Origin: Flavobacterium luteum
GTDB lineage: Bacteria > Bacteroidota > Bacteroidia > Flavobacteriales > Flavobacteriaceae
Assembly (NCBI RefSeq): GCF_008806775.1
Contig: NZ_WAEM01000002.1
Location: 729,886-793,885 of the forward strand
Direction of reading: 5' to 3'
Length of the DNA stretch: 64,000 nt
The notes under the pieces are model-generated. The model saw nothing but the letters and a program-made list of their open reading frames with translations, made no database searches and was not told where the DNA came from. Shown here one piece after another: positions 17,272 to 25,449 of the stretch; the first letter of the stretch is position 1, and each line of letters opens with the position of its first letter. The position numbers were made by a program, and so were the translations under genes.

Positions 17272-17742
17272 ATGATGTTTTTATTGTTCTTTTTGGTGTT
17301 TATTAGTTGTGGAGGGTTGCAACAAAGAGTCTCAATTGCCGATTATATTTTGGTTTCTAATGGGAAAGAAGTCATAGGAAATAAAAACCTAAATGCTTTT
17401 ATTTTTGAAAACAATTTAAAGAAATTACCAATTGAACAATTTCTTGTTGCAAAATTCAATACCAATAATTACACGCAAAATGACTTTTGGATAACTATTG
17501 ATAAGGACAAATATAAAATCATGATTTATGATAAAGCCGATTATGAAAAGTATTTTATAAGCTATAATTTTGCAGTTGTTAACGTTGAACCACAGAACAT
17601 AAAATCAATTGATCAAAGAGCATTTATTGCAATCTCGATGATTAATTCTAATAATGAAGATTGTCTTGATGACAATTCGTTGTATCAAAACATTGCTGTA
17701 AACTATTTAAAAAAATTAAAAGACGAATTTTATAATCAATAA
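17272..17742 (+). CDS. Putative lipoprotein, unknown function
   Basis: This 156-residue protein begins at ATG 17272 with a short lipoprotein signal (MMFLLFFLVFISCGG, lipobox FISC). A longer frame from TTG 17224 would place a parS-like site at its very start and put 16 polar residues before the signal, so the shorter start is preferred. The mature part is mixed alpha/beta with no family I recognise. A polar segment (NSNNEDCLDDNS) near the end has a second Cys. Its stop codon overlaps the ATG of the methyltransferase, so translation is coupled. Confidence 0.7.
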   Translation: MMFLLFFLVFISCGGLQQRVSIADYILVSNGKEVIGNKNLNAFIFENNLKKLPIEQFLVAKFNTNNYTQNDFWITIDKDKYKIMIYDKADYEKYFISYNFAVVNVEPQNIKSIDQRAFIAISMINSNNEDCLDDNSLYQNIAVNYLKKLKDEFYNQ

Positions 17743-18596
17743 TGGATCAAATAAAACATAAACTATTTCTTACTATTAAAGACCACTCAGTTTCTAAAGA
17801 AACCTTCGAATTGTTTCGTGATGAAACACTCGATTTAGTATACACGCATCCGCAACCCAAAGAAAATACATTGCCTAAATACTATGAAAGTGAAGATTAT
17901 ATTTCCCATACCGATGGGAAACGTTCCTTCTTTGAAAAAGCGTATCATTTTGTAAAGAATATTGCTTTAAAAAACAAACTCAATCTCATTAACAATATCC
18001 AGAAATCTAAAGGGTCGCTTTTAGATATAGGTGCAGGTACAGGAGAATTTTTATTTTTTGCAAAGGAAAATGGCTGGAATTGTGTAGGAGTAGAACCCAG
18101 CGAAAAAGCAAAAGCAATTGCGCTTAAAAAAGGTGTTTCGTTTTCTGAAACCACCAATCTTTTAGAAGATCATTCTTTTGATGTTATTACCATGTGGCAT
18201 GTTTTAGAACACGTTCCTAATATCGAAGATCAAATCAAAGAATTAAAACGATTGTTAAAACCAAACGGAACAATTTTAATCGCGGTTCCTAATTTCAATT
18301 CGTATGATGCAAAACAATATGGTGTTTTTTGGGCAGCTTATGATGTGCCTAGACATTTGTGGCATTTTTCAAAAACAGCTATAAAATTACTTTTTCAAAA
18401 ACAAAATTTACATTTAGAAAAAGTTTTGCCCATGAAGTTTGATGCATTTTATGTTTCGCTTTTATCTGAAAAATACAAATCAGGGAAAATGAATTTTGTT
18501 AAAGCTTTTATTATCGGTTTACAATCTAATATTAGAGCCAAGCAAACTTTAGAATATTCATCGCACATTTATATCATAAAAAACGGAAATAACTAA
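17742..18596 (+). CDS. Class I SAM-dependent methyltransferase
   Basis: This 284-residue protein has the SAM-binding motif I GSLLDIGAGTGEFL (about residues 89-102), motif II region NCVGVEPSEKA, and the acidic/aromatic post-I motif FDVITMWHVLEHV. It belongs to the Methyltransf_23/UbiE-like group. Residues 1-70 (KLFLTIKDHSVSKETFELF) are a probable substrate-recognition region. The substrate is not evident. The start overlaps the stop of the upstream lipoprotein gene by one base. Confidence 0.85.
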   Translation: MDQIKHKLFLTIKDHSVSKETFELFRDETLDLVYTHPQPKENTLPKYYESEDYISHTDGKRSFFEKAYHFVKNIALKNKLNLINNIQKSKGSLLDIGAGTGEFLFFAKENGWNCVGVEPSEKAKAIALKKGVSFSETTNLLEDHSFDVITMWHVLEHVPNIEDQIKELKRLLKPNGTILIAVPNFNSYDAKQYGVFWAAYDVPRHLWHFSKTAIKLLFQKQNLHLEKVLPMKFDAFYVSLLSEKYKSGKMNFVKAFIIGLQSNIRAKQTLEYSSHIYIIKNGNN

Positions 18597-18847
18597 TATT
18601 AAACCAAGGATTAAACGATTTAGCTTTAAAATACACTTACGTTAATAAAAACTCAAATCAGCCTTTAAAACGCTTTATTTTAATCTAAATATCATCAGTT
18701 TAATTTATTTGTTATTAGGAATCAATAAGAATATCTTATAATCAGTAAAAAACAAAAAAAAGCTCAAATAATTAACAATTAGAAATTGCAGCAAAAAGTT
18801 TTATACTTTTGAAAACGAAAAGAAAATTAATATTTTAAAAACAACTA
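18597..18847. other. 251-bp intergenic region
   Basis: AT-rich spacer without an open frame of note. It contains the -7 element at 18804-18811 for the Skp-like gene. No clear hairpin is visible. Confidence 0.4.
18804..18811 (+). promoter_or_regulatory. -7 element of the Skp-like gene
   Basis: TACTTTTG matches TAnnTTTG exactly and lies 36 bases before the ATG at 18848. An upstream TTG at 18786-18788 is closer than ideal for a -33 element. Confidence 0.5.
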
Positions 18848-19417
18848 ATGAAAAAATCAATTCTAATTCTAGTACTCGCTTTATCCATAATTTCATGTAC
18901 TAATAAAACCGCAGAAGTTAAAGAAGTAAAAACAGCTTATATAGATACTTCAAAATTATTAGAAGAATATAACGAAGCTAAAGATATAGACACAAAATAC
19001 AAAGTCAAATCGGAAGCGATGGGAAAAGAATTAGAAGCCGAAGTAGCTCGTTTTAAATCGGAAGCTTCTAATTTTCAAAAAAATGCACAAGCAAACGGTC
19101 AGGCTTGGGCGCAACAAAAAGGTACCGAATTGCAAAAAAGAGAGCAAGAATTAAGTTATGCTCAGCAAGCTATGGCGCAACAATTGCAACAAGAAAGCGG
19201 ATCAGAAATGGATACTTTAGTAAAAAGCGTTAAAAAATTTATTAAAGACTACGGTAAAGAGAAAGGCTACGCTTACATATACGGAACAGGAGAAGCAAAT
19301 TCTGTTTTATATGCTGAAGACAAGTATGACATAACTAAAGAAATAGTGAAGCTTTTAAACGATAAATACAAATCAAGTTCTAAGGCAGTTGTTAAAGATG
19401 ATGCGAAAATTAAGTAG
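18848..19417 (+). CDS. Skp/OmpH-family lipoprotein chaperone
   Basis: This 189-residue protein has a lipoprotein signal (MKKSILILVLALSIISCTN, lipobox IISC). The Skp-like body follows: a short strand (VKTAYIDTSKLLEEYNEAK), a long charged coiled coil rich in Gln, Glu, Lys and Ala (about residues 45-130), and a closing segment (YAYIYGTGEANSVLYAEDKYDIT) that matches the OmpH C-terminal strand. Skp proteins are periplasmic holdases for outer-membrane proteins. The lipid anchor is unlike E. coli Skp. It is a single gene with its own promoter and terminator. Confidence 0.85.
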   Translation: MKKSILILVLALSIISCTNKTAEVKEVKTAYIDTSKLLEEYNEAKDIDTKYKVKSEAMGKELEAEVARFKSEASNFQKNAQANGQAWAQQKGTELQKREQELSYAQQAMAQQLQQESGSEMDTLVKSVKKFIKDYGKEKGYAYIYGTGEANSVLYAEDKYDITKEIVKLLNDKYKSSSKAVVKDDAKIK

Positions 19418-19463
19418 AATCCTTAAAAAATAAGAAATATATTTCAAATTCTAACCCCAATGC

Positions 19464-19499
19464 AAACCTTCAACTTAAATTCCGTTGAAGGTTTTTTTT
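19464..19499 (+). terminator. Terminator of the Skp-like gene
   Basis: AAACCTTCAAC-TTAAATTCC-GTTGAAGGTTT followed by a T-run. Confidence 0.85.
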
Positions 19500-19570
19500 C
19501 ACAAAAAATGTTCGTTAAGAATCGCATTACAATTATTTTCAATATTTTAGCTTCATAATTTATACGCCAA

Positions 19571-21841
19571 ATGGAAAATTTATCAGAAGAAGCCAAATAC
19601 ACCTTACAATTTATCAATCAAACGCAACGTTCTATTTTCTTAACAGGAAAAGCAGGAACTGGAAAAACCACACTTTTAAAAGAAATCATTGCATCAACTC
19701 ATAAAAATGTTGTAGTTGTTGCTCCAACAGGAATTGCAGCATTAAACGCTTCTGGTGTTACCATACATTCCATGTTTCAGTTGCCTTTTGGCGGATTTAT
19801 TCCTGATACTACTGCTTTCCATTTTTCGGATGCTGTAAAGTTTGAAAGCAAAAGCACCTTAGTCAGACACTTTAAAATGAGCAGTTTAAAGAAATCAGTC
19901 ATCCGAAATATGGAATTGCTTATTATTGACGAAGTCAGTATGCTTCGTGCTGATTTATTGGATGCGATGGATTTTATGATGCAGTCTGTTCGTAAAAAGA
20001 AAATTCCTTTTGGTGGCGTTCAGGTTTTGTTTATTGGCGATTTATTGCAATTGCCGCCCGTAATTCGTGATGAAGAATGGAAAATCTTGCGTATGTATTA
20101 CAAAGGAAAGTTCTTTTTTCATTCGCATGTAATTCAGCAAAATCCACCTTTGTATATTGAACTTTCTAAGATTTTCCGTCAAACAGATGATGTTTTTATT
20201 TCTATTTTGAATAATCTCCGAAATAATACAATTTCGCAGGCCGATATTCAGAATCTAAACCAATATGTACAGCCTAATTTTGACCTTAAAGCCAATAAAG
20301 GCTACATCACTTTAACGACACATAATGCTAAAGCTGATGCCATGAATGCGCAAGCCCTTCAAGATTTACAAGGCAAATTAGTTAAGTACAAGCCTGAAAT
20401 TGTTGGCGAATTTCCAGATAAAATTTTTCCGGTTGATGAAACTTTAGAATTAAAAATTGGTGCTCAAATTATGTTTGTGAAAAATGATTTGTCTTTTGAT
20501 AAAAAATATTTCAATGGAAAAATGGGAATTATAAAATCACTTTCTGCCGAAGAAATTTTGGTTCATTTTCCCGAAGAAAACAAAACTATCGAAGTCGAAA
20601 AATACGAATGGCAAAATATTAGATATAAAGCGAACGAAATGACAAAGGAAATTCAGGAGGAAACTCTTGGTACTTTTGTGCATTATCCAATAAAATTAGC
20701 ATGGGCTATTACGGTTCATAAAAGTCAGGGTTTAACATTTGATAAAGCAGCACTTGATGTTTCGCAAGTTTTTCTTCCAGGGCAAGCCTATGTAGCATTA
20801 TCGAGATTGCGGTCGTTAAACGGACTGATTTTGCTTTCTCCGCTTAGGATGAACGGCATTTCGAACGATCAAGACGTTATGGATTATGCATTGAACAAAG
20901 CCAGTGAGAAAATTTTAGAACATGCTTTACAAGAAGAAACCAAAAATTTTATTCTCTCTTACTTAAAAAGCACTTTCGATTGGAGCGAATTGGCTCAAGA
21001 ATGGCGCAACCATCAGTTTAGTTATGGGGAGAAATCAGAAAGTTCTGAGAAATCAAAACACGCTATTTGGGCCAAAAAAAATGCAGAAACCGTTGGCGAA
21101 TTAGTAGGACCGGCTAGAAAATTTCTTTCGCAATTAGACAAGCTTTTTGCAGAAGAAACTTTTGATGTTGTGTATGTTTCAGAAAGGATTCAAGCGGCTC
21201 ATGATTACTTTTTTGTTCCAATGGACAACTTGGTTAATGAAATTCTGTGGAAGTTAGAAGAGATTATTCGTATCAAGAAAGTAAAAGGGTTTTATGAAGA
21301 AATAATTGCTTTGGAAGAAATTCAAACAAGAGCTGTTTTGCGATTAATGAAAGCCAAACTATTGATAAAAACCATTGCTTCAAATGAAACAATTTCTAAA
21401 GAAAAATTAGTATCGGAAGAAATTAAATACTACAAAATCAATAAATTAGAACGCATTCGGGAAGAATTCAAATCAATAAATGTCACGCTTATTGAAGATG
21501 AATATGATCTTGAACGGTATACGTCGTCAAAAAAATCTAAAGAGAAAACTCCTAAAAAATCGACCGTTCAAGAAACCTACGAATTGTGGCAACAAAAGCT
21601 TTCTATCAAGGAAATTGCAGAACGCAGAGTATTAACCATGCAAACCATTAGCGGACATTTAGCCAAGTTAATAGAAGCTAAAACCATTTCACTCTCAGAA
21701 GTTTTACCAAATGATAAAATTCAAGCTTTGGCGAAAGCTTTCGACGGTTATAATGAAGCTTCCTTAAATCCGTTGAAAGAAAAGCACGGAGATACTTTTA
21801 CCTGGGATGAATTGAAATTGTTTAAGGCGAGTTTAAATTAA
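19571..21841 (+). CDS. PIF1-like superfamily 1 helicase with C-terminal HTH
   Basis: This 756-residue protein has Walker A GKAGTGKTTLLK (residues 26-37) and Walker B LLIIDEVSMLRADLLDAMD, followed by FGGVQVLFIGDLLQLPPV (motif III). Near residue 380 is WAITVHKSQGLTFDKAALD, then YVALSRLRSLNGL (motifs V-VI), all typical of Pif1/RecD2-type helicases. The final ~90 residues contain a helix-turn-helix (TYELWQQKLSIKEIAERRVLTMQTISGHLAKL) of the type found behind RecQ/HRDC helicases. It probably unwinds structured DNA during repair or replication. It is a single gene. Length and motifs are intact. Confidence 0.9.
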   Translation: MENLSEEAKYTLQFINQTQRSIFLTGKAGTGKTTLLKEIIASTHKNVVVVAPTGIAALNASGVTIHSMFQLPFGGFIPDTTAFHFSDAVKFESKSTLVRHFKMSSLKKSVIRNMELLIIDEVSMLRADLLDAMDFMMQSVRKKKIPFGGVQVLFIGDLLQLPPVIRDEEWKILRMYYKGKFFFHSHVIQQNPPLYIELSKIFRQTDDVFISILNNLRNNTISQADIQNLNQYVQPNFDLKANKGYITLTTHNAKADAMNAQALQDLQGKLVKYKPEIVGEFPDKIFPVDETLELKIGAQIMFVKNDLSFDKKYFNGKMGIIKSLSAEEILVHFPEENKTIEVEKYEWQNIRYKANEMTKEIQEETLGTFVHYPIKLAWAITVHKSQGLTFDKAALDVSQVFLPGQAYVALSRLRSLNGLILLSPLRMNGISNDQDVMDYALNKASEKILEHALQEETKNFILSYLKSTFDWSELAQEWRNHQFSYGEKSESSEKSKHAIWAKKNAETVGELVGPARKFLSQLDKLFAEETFDVVYVSERIQAAHDYFFVPMDNLVNEILWKLEEIIRIKKVKGFYEEIIALEEIQTRAVLRLMKAKLLIKTIASNETISKEKLVSEEIKYYKINKLERIREEFKSINVTLIEDEYDLERYTSSKKSKEKTPKKSTVQETYELWQQKLSIKEIAERRVLTMQTISGHLAKLIEAKTISLSEVLPNDKIQALAKAFDGYNEASLNPLKEKHGDTFTWDELKLFKASLN

Positions 21842-21918
21842 TCTTTTCTAGAATTGTAAAGTGTTGCTTTTTCTTATAAAACAAGAGCCGTTTGCAATCT
21901 TAAGGAATACGTTTAAAA

Positions 21919-22578
21919 TTACAAAAAAGGCTCTGTTAGTTTATTGTTGAATGAAAAAAGTACTAAACCTACTTTTGATTTTATCTGATAGCGTTCAAAT
22001 AAATTTGCGCGATAACTTTCTAACGATTTTACAGATAATCCCATTTGAGCAGACATTTGCTCATAAGTAAACTCTTCTTCAGCACAGACTAATGTCAAAA
22101 ACTCATGCTCACGATCAGACAAAACAATTTTATTGTATTTTTTTATTGCACTAAAGGCATCATGATGCTTTACTCTTTTTAGAATCTCAGTTATATTGTG
22201 ATAACCAATCGTAACTATTTTATCGATGGCGAATTTCAACTCTTGTGCCGAACAATTTTTGTTTAAAAAACCTCTTGCACCAAAACGATAGGCTAAATTG
22301 ATAATATCTTCATCAAAATGTTGCGTTAAGAGTAATACTTTATATTCTTCTTCTTTCTTTTCTAATATTTTCAATACGTCTATACCGTTACTATTTGGCA
22401 TTGAATAATCTAAGATGTACAAATCTGGTTTTTGTTGAAGCGGAATCGCGTCTAAAAAAGCTTCACCACTTTCAAACTGGTAAACAACTTTAATGTCTCC
22501 TAATTTTTGAATTAATTCCACAAGACCTTCTCTTACTATTTTGTGGTCATCAATAATACAGATGCTAATTTGTTCCAT
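21919..22578 (-). CDS. Response regulator, NarL/LuxR family
   Basis: This 219-residue protein has an N-terminal receiver domain (IDDHKIVREGLV with acidic residues D10/D11, phospho-acceptor D57 in YILDYSMPN, Thr in LLTQ, Lys in LNKN). A C-terminal LuxR-type HTH starts at about residue 150 (LSDREHEFLTLVCAEEEFTYEQMSAQM, GLSVKSLESYRANLFERY). It is encoded 47 bases after the histidine kinase on the same strand and is its likely cognate regulator. Targets are unknown. Confidence 0.92.
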   Translation of the reverse strand: MEQISICIIDDHKIVREGLVELIQKLGDIKVVYQFESGEAFLDAIPLQQKPDLYILDYSMPNSNGIDVLKILEKKEEEYKVLLLTQHFDEDIINLAYRFGARGFLNKNCSAQELKFAIDKIVTIGYHNITEILKRVKHHDAFSAIKKYNKIVLSDREHEFLTLVCAEEEFTYEQMSAQMGLSVKSLESYRANLFERYQIKSKVGLVLFSFNNKLTEPFL

Positions 22579-22625
22579 GTTTTTCTTTGAATTCGGCTTG
22601 GTTTATACTTGGTAACACAGTGCTG

Positions 22626-24578
22626 TTATTTTTCTTTCTCTTTTAAAAGAATTTTAGTCCCCTCAGTAGGAAACGATTCAATTTCAAAATCATATCCAAT
22701 TATTTTTGCTCGATTATAACAATTTTTCAATCCCATACTTTTGCTTTTCGGGACCTTTATTTTTTGGTCAAAACCAATACCGTTGTCTTCAATTTCAAGT
22801 CTAAAAAGAGGAAATGTTATAATATTGATAGTAACTTTAGTCGCCTTGGCATGCTTTAATATATTATTGATGCTTTCTTGAAAAATTCTGTAAATTATAA
22901 TTTGTTCGTTATATTTAAATTTTCGGTTCTTTTGATCTTCAATTAGCAAATTAAATGAGATTGTTTTATTTTCATTAATTCGCGATACTTCAACAAAAAT
23001 TGAATCTATTAATCCCTTTTCTGATAAATAATTATGGTCTATCGAATGGCTAATTTGGCGTAAATTTTCGGATAATTTTTGTATGGAAAACGAAATAGGA
23101 GATAAGTTATCAGTAAAATCAGGAAAATCTAATTTTAAATTCTCAATCTGAAAATTAATCACAGACAATTGCTGCCCTGCATTATCATGCAACTCTTGAG
23201 AAATATTTTCAAAAACCATTTCTTGTGTTTCAACAATTGTAGCGTTTAGCTCTTTTTGATGTGCTAATTTGTTGCGTAACAATTTTTCGTAAATAAGATT
23301 TTTATCAGTCATCAACATATAGTTTTTTTTAACCGTATTTCTATAAAAAAAGGCTATAAGTCCACCTAAAAAAACGGTTTCACTGAAAGTAATTATATAA
23401 AAATAAAACGGATATGAAATGTCATATAGTTTTATAAAACCTAGATAATTAAAGAAATAACTGGCAGGATTAAAACATAAAAAAAATAGAGATACTACAC
23501 CTCCTAGTACACCATAGTTATACTTTTTAAAATTGAAGAATATAAATAACCCATTGAGGGCAATTGTAAGAAGAATAAAGAAATAGGAAACTTTCCAAAA
23601 TACAGAGTAAATAATAGTGTTAAAACCCAAATGCTCCATAAACAAGAAATAAATTAGGCTAAACAAGATGCCAAATGCAATAGTAAAACTTAAATAATAA
23701 GGTATTAAGATTCCTTTCAATCCCAGATCTATTTTTAACAATTTTGCTAATAAAAAAGTAGTTAAAAAATGTAGAGAAACGCTTATTAGTGCTAATGGCA
23801 AAGAATTCAATCTATATAAAACATCAAATATAGGACTAGGAAATACAGCTATAAACAACTCTTCTTGAAGCAATATTTGAATGACTACAAAAAGGTAAAT
23901 TGCGTAAACAAAAAATATTTTCTTAAACACAATCAAACCAGCTAAAATGCTTATGATGCATATAATTAAAAATCCCCCAATGAGAATTCCAATCTTCCAA
24001 TAGAAACCAACTTCCCATTCTAAATTATCAATTGCAGTAGTAATATCAAAGTAAACATAGCTAGAATGGCGCTTGTTTTTTATTTGCAATAGAAGTTCCT
24101 TATTGGGATTTGTACTAAAATTTAGCGTTGTAGCCAGGAACCGCGTTCTTATATTTCTAGAATTCGAGACACGAGAATAATCTAAAGTATCTACAACAAA
24201 CCATTTTTGGTGTAGTTTTTCATAAACAAAAACAGTATCTGATTGTGTATAAATACCCCACCAATATTTCTTTTCTTTTGGCGAATGGTTTTGTACCACA
24301 AGATGAACCCACAAATCTTTAGATGAATTTACCGCATACAATAATCGTGTAGATTTCCAAGACTTAAAATGATTGTTTTTTAATGCATTTGCGGCATTAA
24401 CTATAGTACTTCTGTCTGAGGAGTCTTTCCAACAGTCTAAATAATTTAAAAGTGACTTCGAATGAACTCCTTCTAAATAATAGACATTTTTTTTTATAGT
24501 ATGTTGGGCAATACCACAAACATAACTAAACAGCATATAAATGACTATGTATTGCTTAAGATTATTTTTATAAAACAT
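22626..24578 (-). CDS. 7TMR-DISM sensor histidine kinase
   Basis: This 650-residue protein has a signal-like N-terminus, then a periplasmic 7TMR-DISMED2 beta-sandwich (about residues 30-185, e.g. SSKDLWVHLVVQNHSPKEKKYWWGI). Seven to eight membrane helices follow (about 195-410), then a HisKA_3 dimerisation helix with the phospho-acceptor His464 in ISQELHDNAGQQLS. The HATPase domain has N-box FQESINNILKHAKA and G-boxes DNGIGFD and GLKNCYNRA. It senses an extracytoplasmic, probably carbohydrate-like ligand (family inference) and phosphorylates the adjacent NarL-type regulator. Confidence 0.92.
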   Translation of the reverse strand: MFYKNNLKQYIVIYMLFSYVCGIAQHTIKKNVYYLEGVHSKSLLNYLDCWKDSSDRSTIVNAANALKNNHFKSWKSTRLLYAVNSSKDLWVHLVVQNHSPKEKKYWWGIYTQSDTVFVYEKLHQKWFVVDTLDYSRVSNSRNIRTRFLATTLNFSTNPNKELLLQIKNKRHSSYVYFDITTAIDNLEWEVGFYWKIGILIGGFLIICIISILAGLIVFKKIFFVYAIYLFVVIQILLQEELFIAVFPSPIFDVLYRLNSLPLALISVSLHFLTTFLLAKLLKIDLGLKGILIPYYLSFTIAFGILFSLIYFLFMEHLGFNTIIYSVFWKVSYFFILLTIALNGLFIFFNFKKYNYGVLGGVVSLFFLCFNPASYFFNYLGFIKLYDISYPFYFYIITFSETVFLGGLIAFFYRNTVKKNYMLMTDKNLIYEKLLRNKLAHQKELNATIVETQEMVFENISQELHDNAGQQLSVINFQIENLKLDFPDFTDNLSPISFSIQKLSENLRQISHSIDHNYLSEKGLIDSIFVEVSRINENKTISFNLLIEDQKNRKFKYNEQIIIYRIFQESINNILKHAKATKVTINIITFPLFRLEIEDNGIGFDQKIKVPKSKSMGLKNCYNRAKIIGYDFEIESFPTEGTKILLKEKEK

Positions 24579-25015
24579 AGTAAATTATAAGGTTGCTGTT
24601 CTAAAAATACAGCTATTGATCTAAAACCAACTAAAAGCTATTGAATTTTATACTAAAAGCAGTCAAGATATAAATGTAAAGTTTTTTTTGAATAAGTCTA
24701 GTTTTAAAACAAAAACAATTTAAGGAAAATTCCTTATAAAAATAGGGTTTCCCCTATTGTGCTGTCTTAGCAATTTAAATATTTTTGAATTTAAATTTAC
24801 TTTTCAAGTAGTTTATATTTCATTTTTACCTTTTTATATTTCAGTTCAATTAATAAATCGAATATCTAAAGAAGTATGTTATATAAGTCCCAAAACCCTA
24901 TTTATAGGGTGTTGTGCCCTTTTAAATTTAAAGTAAGCTTTACTAAAGAATTACTCAGCAGTTGTTGCTCCAAGATTTACGGTAACCAAACACTTAATAA
25001 AATCGGTCATAGAAT
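24579..25015. other. 437-bp intergenic region with small hairpins
   Basis: No intact gene is visible. Hairpins occur at 24722-24735 (AAGGAA/TTCCTT), 24741-24758 (AATAGGG/CCCTATT) and 24895-24910 (ACCCTAT/ATAGGGT). The last two share the CCCTAT/ATAGGG core with another hairpin at 25353-25384. The sequence leads into the T9SS fossil at 25016. Confidence 0.6.
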
Positions 25016-25276
25016 ATGATAATTTATCCAAACACAGTTAAAAAAATTTTAAAATGGACCCTATTTCCCAATACATATACAAGATCAGTAGAAATATTTA
25101 ATGAAACAGGTACTAGACTGCTTTTTAAATGTCAATTAAAAAATCATGTCACTATAAATAAACTTTTAATAGGAACTTATGTTTTAAAAGTTGAAACCAA
25201 TTACGGAGAATTTACTCAAACGTTTACAAAAAACAAAACCAATAGACCTCTGGCAAAACAGCTTATTACTGGCTGA
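25016..25276 (+). pseudogene. Orphan T9SS type A sorting-domain fragment
   Basis: The 86-codon frame resembles only a C-terminal sorting domain: IYPNTVKKILKWTLFPNT, then TRSVEIFNETGTRLL, then LLIGTYVLKVETNYGEF and TQTFTKN, matching the usual 'YPNP...V.I.N..G...G.Y.LKV.....T.KF.K' pattern. No signal peptide or cargo domain precedes it, and a stop lies two codons upstream of the ATG. The usual Pro after Asn in YPNP is Thr here. It is most likely the left-over tail of a secreted protein. A small expressed protein cannot be excluded, but without a signal peptide the tail could not be used. Confidence 0.65.
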
Positions 25277-25344
25277 GGTGGGAAAATACGCGTGGCGAAA
25301 CGGGCGCCTGGAGCGACGTAACCATGGCCACCATAACAGGGTAA
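25246..25344 (+). pseudogene. GC-rich remnant of an unrelated C-terminal tail
   Basis: In a frame different from the overlapping fragment, 32 codons encode TSGKTAYYWLRWENTRG followed by ETGAWSDVTMATITG and a stop. An in-frame stop at 25243-25245 precedes it. Tails of the type RW-x-N-x-x-G-x-x-G-x-WS are, as I recall, common ends of Bacteroidetes hypothetical proteins. Codons are GC-rich (TGG, GCC, GGC, ACG), unlike every neighbour, so this looks like a piece of foreign DNA. Confidence 0.5.
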
Positions 25345-25352
25345 ATCATTAA

Positions 25353-25384
25353 AACCCTATCAATGTTAAAACCCTGATAGGGTT
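25353..25384. repeat. Hairpin with CCCTAT/ATAGGG core
   Basis: AACCCTATCA (25353-25362) pairs perfectly with TGATAGGGTT (25375-25384); an alternative smaller palindrome AACCCTGATAGGGTT lies at 25370-25384. Confidence 0.65.
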
Positions 25385-25449
25385 ACTTATTTTATAAAAA
25401 AGGAGTACGCCGAAAATCCTGAAGAGAGTAGGTAAACTAAATAAAAATT

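Noticed and set aside
19571..21841. Helicase as part of a defence system
   Set aside because: It stands alone with its own surroundings of housekeeping genes and has no nuclease or other defence partner.
21883..21936. Possible terminator AAGAGCC...GGCTCT between the helicase and response-regulator genes
   Set aside because: The loop is over 35 bases and the stem is short, so it is not convincing.
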